From Sphingomonadales bacterium 28-55-16 (lineage in GTDB: Bacteria > Pseudomonadota > Alphaproteobacteria > Sphingomonadales > Sphingomonadaceae): a stretch of 36,116 nucleotides of DNA. The notes under the pieces were generated by a model. That model ran no database searches, was not told the origin of the DNA, and saw nothing but the letters and a program-made list of their open reading frames with translations. Made by a program: the position numbers and the translations under genes. The stretch covers positions 1 to 36,116 of the forward strand of contig NCGG01000020.1 in assembly GCA_002278855.1 (NCBI GenBank), in the 5' to 3' direction. Of this stretch, positions 23,570 to 31,924 are shown in pieces; within the stretch, counting starts at the first letter, position 1, and each line of letters starts with the position of its first letter.

Positions 23570-24526
23570 ATGCACGCACCGAACACCCCGATGAACCGAC
23601 GCATGATCCCCGCAGAGGCGGTGGAAAGCATGTGGCATGCTGCCGATAACTGGGCGATCCGCCGGATTGATTGGCAAGGGGCGAACCCGCCGCGCGGATC
23701 CTTGTTGTTCCTGCCGGGGCGCGGCGACCATTATGAAAAATATTTGGAAACGCTCGCATATTATGCCGATGCCGGCTGGCGCGTTACCGCGATTGATTGG
23801 CGCGGGCAGGGTGAATCGGGGCGCTTATTGGATGACCGCGAAGTCGGGCATATCGATGATTTTGCGACGTGGATCGGCGATCTGCACCTGTTTTGGAGCC
23901 GCTGGAAACAGGAAAATCCCGGGCCGCATGTTGTCATGGCGCATAGCATGGGCGGGCATCTGGCCATGCGGGCGTTGGTGGAAAAGGCGATTGACCCCGA
24001 TGCGGTGGTCTTGAGCGCACCGATGTTGAGTATTCAAACGGGCGGTCTGCCGCTGAGCTGGAACCATAGCTTTGCAAAGTTGATGGTCAAAATGGGCAAG
24101 GGCGATGTCGCCGCATGGAAAACCAGCGAGAAGCCCATGTCGCCGATGCGCATGCGCGGCAAAATGCTGACGCATGACGATGACCGCTATGAAGATGAAC
24201 TGGCATGGTGGGCATTGCGTCCGAACGTCAAATTGGGACCGCCCAGTTGGCACTGGATCGAACGTGCAATTGCGTCCATTCGCATGCTGGAGGCGCCGGG
24301 CCTGTTAGAGGCAGTGCAAGCGCCTGTCCTGTTGCTTGCGACCACCGCTGACCAATTGGTTAGCACCCCGCGCGTCATTGCCGACAGCAAACGCCTGCCG
24401 CATGCTGAAACGCTGATTTTTGGCAAAGAAGCCGCGCATGAATTGCTGCGAGAGGCCGATCCCGTGCGTGACCAGTGCATTGCCCGCATCAACCGTTTTC
24501 TGGATGCACACGCGCCAAAAGCATGA
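23570..24526 (+). CDS. Alpha/beta hydrolase, lysophospholipase-like
   Basis: This is a serine hydrolase of the monoacylglycerol lipase/lysophospholipase group (hydrolase 4 type), cytoplasmic, up to 318 residues. The nucleophile elbow is AHSMGGHLAMRAL. RGSLLFLPGRGDHYEKYLETLAYYADAGWRVTAIDWRGQGESG is the family oxyanion and first-loop region. The acid is probably Asp in LLATTADQLVSTP and the base His in FGKEAAHELLRE. Three ATGs (23570, 23591, 23603) are possible and none has a good ribosome site; I keep the longest. The stop overlaps the next gene (ATGA), so the pair is an operon. It is divergent from cpaA, so their promoters must overlap. Confidence 0.85.
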   Translation: MHAPNTPMNRRMIPAEAVESMWHAADNWAIRRIDWQGANPPRGSLLFLPGRGDHYEKYLETLAYYADAGWRVTAIDWRGQGESGRLLDDREVGHIDDFATWIGDLHLFWSRWKQENPGPHVVMAHSMGGHLAMRALVEKAIDPDAVVLSAPMLSIQTGGLPLSWNHSFAKLMVKMGKGDVAAWKTSEKPMSPMRMRGKMLTHDDDRYEDELAWWALRPNVKLGPPSWHWIERAIASIRMLEAPGLLEAVQAPVLLLATTADQLVSTPRVIADSKRLPHAETLIFGKEAAHELLREADPVRDQCIARINRFLDAHAPKA

Positions 24527-25632
24527 GCGACTTTGACTTTGCCATCATCGGTGCCGGCATTGCGGGTGCCAGTCTTGCCGCCCAATTGTCTGCGCGCCAT
24601 ACAGTGGTGCTGGTTGAGGCCGAAGCGCATCCCGGCTATCATTCGACAGGGCGATCCGCGGCCTTTTGGGTCGAATGCTATGGCGGGTCGGGGGTGCAGC
24701 CGCTCACCACGGCGTCAGGCCCCTTTTTGGCGGCGCCACCGGCTGATTTCCATGACGGTCCATTGATGCACACGCGCGGCGCGCTGCATATTGGCACATC
24801 GGCGCATATGTCTTTGGCCGATGATATGCTCGCCGAATTTGCGGCAAGCGGGGTGCAGATCGACGTCAGCGACCGCGCTGCAGTGGCAGCTTATGTCCCC
24901 GGATTGCGCAGTGAATGGACACATGGGCTTTGGGAGCCGGCCTGTTGCGACATTGACGTCGCCGCGCTCCACGCGGGCTATTTGCGCCAAGCAAAAAGGC
25001 AGGGCGCTGCCTTGCATTGCAATAGTCGGCTCAGCACTGCTGCATGGCAAAATGGCGCATGGCAGATCGACGCGGGTAGTTTAAACTGTTCCGCCAATAT
25101 CATCATCAATGCGGCAGGCGCGTGGGCCGACGCCGTGGCCCAGATGGCGCAGGTCCGCCCCTTGGACATTCAACCCTATCGCCGCACCATTTCGCAATTG
25201 TTAGTGTCGCCTGCGGTTCCCGCAGAATTGCCTTTGGTCATCGGGCTGGATGGCAGCTTCTATTTCAAACCCGACGCAGGCGGACGTCTGTGGCTCAGCC
25301 CGCATGATGAGACCGCAACCCCCGCCTGCGATGCGGCACCGGACGAAATCGACATCGCCATGGCCATTGATCGTCTGCAGACGGTTGTCGACTGGGATAT
25401 TCAGCGCGTGGAGCACAAATGGGCAGGGTTGCGCAGTTTTGCGCCTGACCGGCTTCCCGTGATTGGGCGTGACAGCGCACATGACGCCTTTTTCTGGTTC
25501 GCAGGGCAGGGCGGCTTTGGCATTCAAACGGCGCCCGCTGCGGCGCAGCTTGCGGCGTCTTTGCTCGATGCAGATATTGCCGCGCCGCAACGCGTGGATG
25601 CTGCGGTCTACACACCCGCGCGCTTTCGTTAA
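24523..25632 (+). CDS. FAD-dependent oxidoreductase, D-arginine dehydrogenase-like
   Basis: This is a DAO-family flavoenzyme of 369 residues that probably oxidises a D-amino acid or similar amine. The FAD dinucleotide motif is FAIIGAGIAGASLAAQLSARH at the start, followed by VEAEAHPGYHSTGRSAAFWVECYG. The PGYHSTGRSAA stretch is characteristic of DauA (D-arginine dehydrogenase) relatives. INAAGAWADAVAQMA and the C-terminal KWAGLRSFAPDRLPVIG then GQGGFGIQTAPAAAQLAASLL complete the fold. The ATG at 24523 overlaps the hydrolase stop by 4 bases; the frame open from 24475 lacks family features. The substrate is not decided by sequence alone. Confidence 0.85.
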   Translation: MSDFDFAIIGAGIAGASLAAQLSARHTVVLVEAEAHPGYHSTGRSAAFWVECYGGSGVQPLTTASGPFLAAPPADFHDGPLMHTRGALHIGTSAHMSLADDMLAEFAASGVQIDVSDRAAVAAYVPGLRSEWTHGLWEPACCDIDVAALHAGYLRQAKRQGAALHCNSRLSTAAWQNGAWQIDAGSLNCSANIIINAAGAWADAVAQMAQVRPLDIQPYRRTISQLLVSPAVPAELPLVIGLDGSFYFKPDAGGRLWLSPHDETATPACDAAPDEIDIAMAIDRLQTVVDWDIQRVEHKWAGLRSFAPDRLPVIGRDSAHDAFFWFAGQGGFGIQTAPAAAQLAASLLDADIAAPQRVDAAVYTPARFR

Positions 25633-25636
25633 ACGC

Positions 25637-26077
25637 TTAAGACTTGGCTATCGCCTCTGCGGCATCGCTTGCCAACCGGTCCGCGCGTTCATTTTCGGGA
25701 TGGCCATTATGCCCTTTGACCCAAATCCATTCCACTTGATGGCGGGCCGCGGCTTCGATCAGGTCATGCCATAAATCGATATTGCTTACCGGCTGTTTTG
25801 ACGCGTTTTTCCATCCATTGCGCTGCCAACCGTGGATCCATTTGGTGATCCCGTCGATCACATATCGGCTGTCGGTATGCAATTTGACCTGGCACGGCTC
25901 GATCAGGATTTTAAGCGCCTGTATCGTCGCGGAAAGCTCCATTCGGTTGTTTGTCGTATCGACATCGCCGCCCGAAATTTCCTTTTCATGCTTGCCGTAA
26001 CGGATCACAGCGCCCCAACCGCCGGGGCCAGGGTTGCCTTTGCAGGCGCCGTCAGTGAAAATTTCAAGCTGCTTCAC
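25637..26077 (-). CDS. rnhA: Ribonuclease HI
   Basis: RNase HI cuts the RNA strand of RNA-DNA hybrids such as R-loops and primers. The 146 residues have the complete active site: D9 in [17 protein letters not shown]47 in [14 protein letters not shown]69 in [12 protein letters not shown]123 in [13 protein letters not shown], and D133. Length and spacing match E. coli RNase HI. Its ATG overlaps the thrB stop by 4 bases (ATGA). The ispH-thrB-rnhA order recurs in alphaproteobacteria. Confidence 0.96.
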   Translation of the reverse strand: MKQLEIFTDGACKGNPGPGGWGAVIRYGKHEKEISGGDVDTTNNRMELSATIQALKILIEPCQVKLHTDSRYVIDGITKWIHGWQRNGWKNASKQPVSNIDLWHDLIEAAARHQVEWIWVKGHNGHPENERADRLASDAAEAIAKS

Positions 26078-27048
26078 GTAGAATGCCTTATGATGTCTTC
26101 GACCAAAACAGGGTCGCTGTAGAAATCCAACCGGCGCAGAAATGCCAGCGGGTCTTTGCGGGTGACAAGCGCCGTGGCGGGCGTGTTAATCCAGTCATAA
26201 CAACGGGTCAGCAGGAATCTGAGGCACGCCCCGCGCAACAATATGGGCAAGGCGTCACGCGTCGCGGCGTCCAATGGCACCATATCGGCATAGCCCGCGA
26301 GCAAGCCTGCGCTTACATCCGCGTCAAATGCCGCGCCATCATTGGAAAAGCACCACGCGCTGTGGGTCACCGCCAAATCATAAGCGCGGATTTCCGTGCA
26401 GGCGAAGTAAAAGTCGATCAGGCCGCCGACATGGTCACCCAGCATCAGCACATTGTCGGGAAACAAATCCGCATGAATGGCGGCGACGGGCAGGTCATTT
26501 GGCCAATGCGCCTCCAGATAATCGCATTCTGCAAACACCCGCGCAGAAAGCCCGGTTGCGATAGACTCCAGCCCATCGACTGTGCAGCGCGTTGCCAATG
26601 GCCGCCATGCGGAAACGCCAAGGCTATTGGGCCGCGAAAGTGTGAAGTCCGCCAGAGCCTTGTGCATCTGCCCCAATGCCGCGCCCGTCGCATGCGCTTG
26701 CGCTGCCGTCGGCTCCGTCACCGATACGCCGTCGAGAAATTCGATAAGGCAAGCAGGCCGGCCAGCAACATTCTGAAGCCATGCGCCCTTGCGGTCGGAC
26801 ATGAATTGCGGAACCTTGCAGCCCGCGTCATGCAAATGCTTCAGCAAGGCATAGAAAAACGGCAGATCATCGGGATTCACGCGGTTTTCATATAGCGTCA
26901 ATATGTATCGGCTTTGTGTCGTCTGCACGAAAAAATTGCTGTTTTCGACGCCCTCGGCAATGCCCTTCAGTGCGACCAGTTCACCCACATCATAATGCGC
27001 CAACAATGCGCTAACCTGTTCAGGCCCCAACTGCGTGTAAACCGCCAA
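26074..27048 (-). CDS. thrB: Homoserine kinase (APH-fold type)
   Basis: This enzyme phosphorylates homoserine with ATP on the way to threonine. It belongs to the aminoglycoside-phosphotransferase fold type of homoserine kinase, not the GHMP type. The start is TTG at 27048, one base after the ispH stop; it gives [40 protein letters not shown], the typical N-terminus (MAVYT), so the rare start codon is well supported. The catalytic loop is [10 protein letters not shown] and the metal loop GLIDFYFA. 324 residues is normal. It is coupled to ispH upstream and rnhA downstream. Confidence 0.93.
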   Translation of the reverse strand: MAVYTQLGPEQVSALLAHYDVGELVALKGIAEGVENSNFFVQTTQSRYILTLYENRVNPDDLPFFYALLKHLHDAGCKVPQFMSDRKGAWLQNVAGRPACLIEFLDGVSVTEPTAAQAHATGAALGQMHKALADFTLSRPNSLGVSAWRPLATRCTVDGLESIATGLSARVFAECDYLEAHWPNDLPVAAIHADLFPDNVLMLGDHVGGLIDFYFACTEIRAYDLAVTHSAWCFSNDGAAFDADVSAGLLAGYADMVPLDAATRDALPILLRGACLRFLLTRCYDWINTPATALVTRKDPLAFLRRLDFYSDPVLVEDIIRHST

Positions 27049-27049
27049 T

Positions 27050-28015
27050 TCAGTTCGCCGCGCCAGCCAGTTCGCGTGGCAGTTTGAACGTTACGGTCTC
27101 TTCGGCGGTTGTGACCTGCTGTTCATCGAGGTCAAAATGCAGCGCAAGCGCGTCAATAATCTCACGCACCAACACTTCAGGGGCGGAGGCCCCTGCCGTC
27201 AGACCGAGCGTGCGGACATCGTCGAACCAATTGAGGCTGATGTCTTCAGCGCGCTGCACCAGATAAGCCGTCGCGCCGGAGCGGGCCGCAACCTCAACCA
27301 AGCGCAGCGAATTTGAGCTATTGGGTGCGCCAATGACCAAAACAAGATCGCATGCATGCGCAATTGCTTTCACCGCTTCTTGGCGGTTGGACGTTGCGTA
27401 ACAAATATCTTCACCCTTTGGCCCGACGATATTCGGAAAGCGCTGTTGAAGGATCGTCACGATCTCAGATGTATCATCAACCGACAAAGTCGTTTGCGTC
27501 AAAAATGCAAGATTATTGGCATCGGCAGGCGCAAGCAGGCGCGCGTCATCGGCCGTTTCAACCAACGTCATCGCGCCGGGTGGCACTTGGCCAAAGGTAC
27601 CGATGACTTCGGGATGTCCTAAATGGCCCACAAAGATGATATGACGGCCGGCCTCAACTTGCCGTTCGGCTTGCTTATGGACCTTCGAAACCAAGGGGCA
27701 GGTGGCGTCAAAATAGGCAAGCCCGCGTTGTTCCGCATTGGCCGGAACAGATTTGGGCACGCCATGCGCCGAAAATACAACATGACCGCCATCGGGCACT
27801 TCATCGAGTTCTTCGACAAAAATCGCGCCCTTGGCTTTCAAGCTGTCGACCACATAGCGGTTGTGGACGATTTCATGGCGGACATAAACAGGCGCGCCAT
27901 GCTGTTCGAGCGCGAGCTCGACAATCTTAATTGCGCGGTCAACGCCCGCGCAAAATCCGCGTGGCGCGGCCAGAAGCAGCCGAAGCGATTTCTTAGGGAG
28001 TGATTGTTCAGTCAT
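27050..28015 (-). CDS. ispH: 4-hydroxy-3-methylbut-2-enyl diphosphate reductase
   Basis: IspH is the last enzyme of the MEP isoprenoid pathway, an iron-sulfur protein that makes isopentenyl and dimethylallyl diphosphate from HMBPP. The three cluster cysteines are C22 ([13 protein letters not shown]), C106 ([12 protein letters not shown]) and C205 ([14 protein letters not shown]). [11 protein letters not shown] and [16 protein letters not shown] are the substrate histidine regions. I choose ATG at 28015 over TTG at 28021; 321 residues. There is no clear Shine-Dalgarno sequence. It heads the ispH-thrB-rnhA operon, and its TGA is one base before the thrB TTG. Confidence 0.95.
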   Translation of the reverse strand: MTEQSLPKKSLRLLLAAPRGFCAGVDRAIKIVELALEQHGAPVYVRHEIVHNRYVVDSLKAKGAIFVEELDEVPDGGHVVFSAHGVPKSVPANAEQRGLAYFDATCPLVSKVHKQAERQVEAGRHIIFVGHLGHPEVIGTFGQVPPGAMTLVETADDARLLAPADANNLAFLTQTTLSVDDTSEIVTILQQRFPNIVGPKGEDICYATSNRQEAVKAIAHACDLVLVIGAPNSSNSLRLVEVAARSGATAYLVQRAEDISLNWFDDVRTLGLTAGASAPEVLVREIIDALALHFDLDEQQVTTAEETVTFKLPRELAGAAN

Positions 28016-28151
28016 GTGCAATGTTCTTTAGATAAAGTCGCTGCATCCGCCAAGACCTTTCCCCTGTTGCGTGGTAGGCCATCGGCGGATAAGGACGAAG
28101 TCACGTTTCGCACCCGCGACCCAAGCTTAAGAAAACCGAGGATTATCCCGT

Positions 28152-28802
28152 ATGCATTTTGCCGCCAAAGCCCTGACCATCGGTATCGTTGCAGCTGCTT
28201 TGGCTGGATGTTCTCGCGAAGGCGAATTGGATGTCGGTGCTGGCGTCGGCGTAAACGTCACGCGCTCGGGCTGCCCGACGGTTGCTGTGCCAGATGGCAC
28301 CGGTGACGTCACAATTTTTAATCCAGCACCCAGCCAGGACGCAAACGACATCGATCTCGTTGCAACGATCACCAACGTCCGCGCTACGTGCAACGAAAGT
28401 GGCGATAAGATCTATGCGCAGGCCGCTTTTGACGTTCAGGCGCGCCGCAGCAACACACAAGGTAGCCGGACAGTCACCTTGCCATATTTCAACACTGTCG
28501 TGCAGGGCAGCAGTGCGGTTGTTGCCAAGCGGGTCGGTCAAGTCACGCTGCAATTTGCCGATGGCCAGCAGCGGGCATCGGTGCCAGCGCAAGCCGCGAC
28601 GTATATAGACAAGGCCGCGGCCAGCCTGCCCGCTGAAATCGTTCAAAAAATTACCAAAAAGCGCAAGCCCGGTGATCCAGATGCCGCGCTCGACCCAATG
28701 GCCGATCCAGAAGTACGCGCAGCGGTTGTCCGATCAAGCTTTGAAATGCTCCTCGGCTTTCAGCTGACCGAAGATCAGCTGCGTTACAATGTCACGCGTT
28801 GA
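28152..28802 (+). CDS. Predicted lipoprotein, function unknown
   Basis: I do not recognise this family by name. The 216 residues start with a lipoprotein signal peptide (MHFAAKALTIGIVAAALAGCSREGE; lipobox LAGC, Cys20), so it is probably anchored in the outer membrane. The mature part is mixed: a short Gly/Val stretch, NVTRSGCPTVAVPDGTGDVTIF, and IDLVATITNVRATCNESGDKIYAQAAFDVQARR, a beta-rich pattern with two cysteines. A helical C-terminus follows (SSFEMLLGFQLTEDQLRYNVTR). GAGGA lies 9 bases before the ATG. It precedes argS by 25 bases. In related genomes a dGTPase gene often stands upstream of argS, and this gene occupies that place. Confidence 0.8.
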   Translation: MHFAAKALTIGIVAAALAGCSREGELDVGAGVGVNVTRSGCPTVAVPDGTGDVTIFNPAPSQDANDIDLVATITNVRATCNESGDKIYAQAAFDVQARRSNTQGSRTVTLPYFNTVVQGSSAVVAKRVGQVTLQFADGQQRASVPAQAATYIDKAAASLPAEIVQKITKKRKPGDPDAALDPMADPEVRAAVVRSSFEMLLGFQLTEDQLRYNVTR

Positions 28803-28827
28803 TCCGCGTTAACTTCAAGGCACAGTG

Positions 28828-30549
28828 ATGACCCTTTTTGAACAATATGCAGCGCATGTCGACCGTGCGCTGGACGCACTTGTGGCGCTGGGAACGCTGC
28901 CGGCGGACATCGACCGGAGCAATGTGACGGTCGAGCCGCCACGTGACGTCACGCATGGCGATATCTCTACAAACGCCGCTATGGTCTTGGCCAAGCCCGC
29001 CGGAACCAACCCGCGCGCCTTGGCCGAGGCCTTATCGGTGGAGCTAGCCAAGGTTACTGGCGTCATCGCCGTTGAAATCGCTGGGCCTGGGTTCCTAAAC
29101 CTGCGGCTGGCGGCGTCAGCATGGCTCGATGAATTGCGTGCAATTGCGGCATCGGGTGACGATTATGGCCGCTCGCATCTGGGTGATGGCAAGTCTGTGA
29201 ACATCGAATATGTCTCGGCCAATCCGACGGGGCCCATGCATATGGGCCATTGCCGCGGTGCCGTGGTCGGTGATGCGCTAGCCAAATTGTTGGAATTTTC
29301 CGGTTACCGCGTTATCCGCGAATATTATATCAACGACGCGGGCGGACAGGTCGATGTACTCGCACGTTCGGTGCATATGCGCTATCGTGAGGCACTGGGC
29401 GAAAGCATCGAAATCGCGGAAGGGCTGTATCCCGGCGATTATCTTATCCCTGTAGGCCAAAGCCTCGCCAAACGCTTCGGGGACCAATATGTTGCCGCGC
29501 CCGAAGGCGCATGGCTTGTTCTGTTCCGCAAGGCGGCGGTTGCCGAAATGATGGAGATGATCAAAGCCGATTTGGCTTTGCTTGGTATTCACCATGACCT
29601 GTTCTCGTCCGAAGCCGAATTGCATGCAGCGGGCAAGGCCGATGTTGCGGAAAAGGAACTGCGCGCGCGCGGTCTTGTTTATGACGGCGAACTGGAAAAG
29701 CCCAAGGGCAAGGAAATCGAAGATTGGGAGCCCGTCACGCTTCCTTTGTTCCGCTCAACGCAATTTGGCGACGACCAAGACCGGCCGATCAAGAAATCGA
29801 ACGGCAGTTGGACCTATTTCGGCGCTGATCTCGCTTATCATTTCCAGAAGAGCCAAGGCGTCGATGCGATGATCGACATTTGGGGTGCGGACCATGCGGG
29901 TACGGTCAAGCGCATCAAGGCGGCGGTCAACGCATTGACCGGAGGCTCGGTCGAATTTGATATCAAGCTGGTGCAGATGGTGCGCTTGCTGCGTGGCGGT
30001 GAACCTGTCAAAATGTCCAAACGTTCGGGCAGCTTTGTGACGCTGGCCGAAGTGATTGAAGAAGTCGGCAAGGATGTCGTCCGCTTCACGATGCTGACGC
30101 GCAAATCCGACGCGCAAATGGATTTTGACTTTGCCAAGGTGGTTGAGGCGTCAAAGGACAATCCGGTATTCTATGTGCAATATGCCCATGCGCGGATTGC
30201 ATCGACTTTGCGTAAGGCGGAGGCCGAAGGTCTTGGCCCTGATATCGCGCATATTGCGTTGCTGGGTGATGCAGAAATCGGCCTCATTCGCGAAGCCGCG
30301 AACTTCCCCCGCATCGTCGAGGCTTCGGCAAAGTCGGGCGAGCCGCACAGAATTGCATTCTATCTCAATGATCTATCGGCTGGGTTCCACGCATATTGGA
30401 ACTTGGGCAATGATCAACCCGACAAGCGTTTCATATTGGCACAAAATCCGGAACTGACGGGTGCGCGGCTTTTCATGGCGCACAATATCGGGCAAGTCTT
30501 GCGCAACGGGTTGCGGCTGATGGGGGTCGAAGCCGCTTACAATATGTAA
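28828..30549 (+). CDS. argS: Arginyl-tRNA synthetase
   Basis: This class I synthetase charges tRNA-Arg. I use ATG 28828 (AAGG 8 bases upstream) rather than GTG 28825; 573 residues. An N-terminal Arg-tRNA-synthetase-N domain (LFEQYAAHVDRALDALVALG, PRDVTHGDISTNAAMVLAKPAG) precedes the HIGH-type motif HMGH (138-141) in SANPTGPMHMGHCRGAVVGDALA. The KMSKR loop is at 395-399 in GEPVKMSKRSGSFVTLAEV; many ArgS proteins lack a clear KMSK, so its presence is of note. The C-terminal anticodon domain contains NPVFYVQYAHARI. It heads the conserved run argS-SPOR-nagZ-scpA-scpB-tat. Confidence 0.96.
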   Translation: MTLFEQYAAHVDRALDALVALGTLPADIDRSNVTVEPPRDVTHGDISTNAAMVLAKPAGTNPRALAEALSVELAKVTGVIAVEIAGPGFLNLRLAASAWLDELRAIAASGDDYGRSHLGDGKSVNIEYVSANPTGPMHMGHCRGAVVGDALAKLLEFSGYRVIREYYINDAGGQVDVLARSVHMRYREALGESIEIAEGLYPGDYLIPVGQSLAKRFGDQYVAAPEGAWLVLFRKAAVAEMMEMIKADLALLGIHHDLFSSEAELHAAGKADVAEKELRARGLVYDGELEKPKGKEIEDWEPVTLPLFRSTQFGDDQDRPIKKSNGSWTYFGADLAYHFQKSQGVDAMIDIWGADHAGTVKRIKAAVNALTGGSVEFDIKLVQMVRLLRGGEPVKMSKRSGSFVTLAEVIEEVGKDVVRFTMLTRKSDAQMDFDFAKVVEASKDNPVFYVQYAHARIASTLRKAEAEGLGPDIAHIALLGDAEIGLIREAANFPRIVEASAKSGEPHRIAFYLNDLSAGFHAYWNLGNDQPDKRFILAQNPELTGARLFMAHNIGQVLRNGLRLMGVEAAYNM

Positions 30550-30565
30550 TGAATGGGAATTGGGC

Positions 30566-31270
30566 ATGATGGATAGCAAGGACGATGGACTGAATCTTGA
30601 CGATAATGATCGTCTGCCTTGGCTTGAAACTGCGGACGGTTATGAGGTCGTAGACAGCGGATCGCCGTTCAAGATCGTGGTCATGGTCGTGTTCGGCCTT
30701 GCTTTGCTTGCGGCGGTTGCCGGCGGCTTTTATTGGTTCCAGAGCGGACGATCCGGCGGCGCTAATGGCAATGGCGCATTGATCGCTGCGCCCAAGGGCG
30801 ATTATAAAGAAAAGCCTGCGGATGCCGGCGGTAAAAGCTTTGAAGGCGAAGGTGATTCTGCATTTGCCGCGAGCGAAGGGCAGAAAACCGGCGCCGTGCT
30901 CGTGCCGCCATCGGCGGCGCCCGATACCGCACCTAAGGCAGTTGCTGCTGCACCTAAGGCGCCGGTCGCTGCGCCGAAGGCCGCCGCTATTGCGCCCGCC
31001 GCGCCAACCAAAACGTACGTTGCGCCAGCCAATGCCGTGATGGTTCAGCTGGGCGCCTTTGGTGATTCCGCCAAGGCGGAAAACGCGTGGACGGCGCTCA
31101 ACAAACGCTTTGGCTTTCTTTCGGGCGTAAATCGCAAAATCGCCCAAGCCAATGTCGAAGGGGGGCGGACGGTGTTTCGGTTGCAGGCGATCACTGCCAA
31201 TTCATCCGCAGCGCAGCAACTCTGCGCAAAGCTGAAGGTTGCCGGTGAAAACTGCCTGATCGTGCGCTAA
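30566..31270 (+). CDS. SPOR-domain membrane protein
   Basis: This is a single-pass membrane protein of 234 residues whose C-terminal SPOR domain binds denuded peptidoglycan at the division site. Acidic N-terminal 34 residues are followed by a transmembrane helix (FKIVVMVVFGLALLAAVAGGFYWF, about 35-58), an Ala/Pro/Lys-rich periplasmic linker with repeated APKA units (near 125-150), and the SPOR domain (NAVMVQLGAFGDSAKAENAWTALNKRF, then VFRLQAIT and AQQLCAKLKVAGENCLIVR). I choose ATG 30566; TTG 30560 is in frame. The place between argS and nagZ is typical for alphaproteobacteria. Confidence 0.9.
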   Translation: MMDSKDDGLNLDDNDRLPWLETADGYEVVDSGSPFKIVVMVVFGLALLAAVAGGFYWFQSGRSGGANGNGALIAAPKGDYKEKPADAGGKSFEGEGDSAFAASEGQKTGAVLVPPSAAPDTAPKAVAAAPKAPVAAPKAAAIAPAAPTKTYVAPANAVMVQLGAFGDSAKAENAWTALNKRFGFLSGVNRKIAQANVEGGRTVFRLQAITANSSAAQQLCAKLKVAGENCLIVR

Positions 31271-31275
31271 GCGCA

Positions 31276-31318
31276 GCGGCATAAAGGTTGAATAGGTGCA
31301 GATTGCACCTTATGCCGC
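31276..31318 (+). other. Compound hairpin between SPOR gene and DUF1993 gene
   Basis: GCGGCATAA (31276-31284) pairs perfectly with TTATGCCGC (31310-31318). Inside it GGTGCA (31295-31300) pairs with TGCACC (31304-31309) around a GAT loop, leaving a 10-base bulge on the 5' side. It starts 5 bases after the SPOR stop. No T-run follows, so it may be a processing or stability element, a weak terminator, or one end of a small mobile repeat. Confidence 0.6.
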
Positions 31319-31342
31319 GGGCTAACGCGAGAGGAACACAAT

Positions 31343-31849
31343 ATGCCTGCATTATATGACGCCGCCATGCCGACCTTTATCCGGGGTCTCAAAAACCTGT
31401 CCAAAATGCTCGAAAAGAGCCAGGCCTTTGCCGCTGCGCAGGGCATCGCGTTATCCGAATTGCTCGATGCGCGTCTGATCGACGACATGGCGTCGCTCAC
31501 AAAGCAGGTGCAGATGACCACCGATACCGCAAAGTTTGTTGCGGTGCGTGTTGGCCAGATCGCAAACGACCCATGGGCCGATGATGAAACCAGCTTTGCC
31601 GATGTCCAGGCCCGCGTGGCCAAAGCGATTGCGTTTCTGCAGGCCGCAGCGCCCGAGGGCTTTGAAGGCCGCGAAGATGCAAAGGTCCTGCTGACAACGC
31701 CAAGCGGCGATATTCCGTTTACCGGCAGCAGCTATGTCCATGGCTTTGCCATTCCCAATTTCTTTTTCCATCTGAGCATGGCTTATGCCTTGCTGCGGAT
31801 GAAGGGCGTGCCCTTGGGTAAGCTCGATTTCCTTGGGCCAATTGCGTAA
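31343..31849 (+). CDS. DUF1993 domain protein
   Basis: This cytoplasmic protein of 168 residues belongs to DUF1993, a four-helix-bundle family related to the DinB fold; the role is unknown. PALYDAAMPTFIRGLKNLSKMLEKSQAFA starts it, ARLIDDMASLTKQVQMTTDTAKFVAVRV follows, and FTGSSYVHGFAIPNFFFHLSMAYALLRMKGVPLGKLDFLG ends it; the last region is the family's best-conserved part. GAGGAAC lies upstream of the ATG. It interrupts the usual SPOR-nagZ neighbourhood and has its own leader with a hairpin, so it looks like a later arrival. A fungal or bacterial stress role is sometimes proposed for the family, but I do not claim one here. Confidence 0.85.
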   Translation: MPALYDAAMPTFIRGLKNLSKMLEKSQAFAAAQGIALSELLDARLIDDMASLTKQVQMTTDTAKFVAVRVGQIANDPWADDETSFADVQARVAKAIAFLQAAAPEGFEGREDAKVLLTTPSGDIPFTGSSYVHGFAIPNFFFHLSMAYALLRMKGVPLGKLDFLGPIA

Positions 31850-31924
31850 TTATACACAGGTTAAAGCCCGCTGCGCACTGCTCCATGCTTGCCTTGGGGC
31901 CGCAGCGGCCTTAGCGTTCCGTCC

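Noticed and set aside
26083..26895. 270-codon plus-strand open frame over thrB
   Set aside because: It is antisense to a well-supported homoserine kinase and has no family features.
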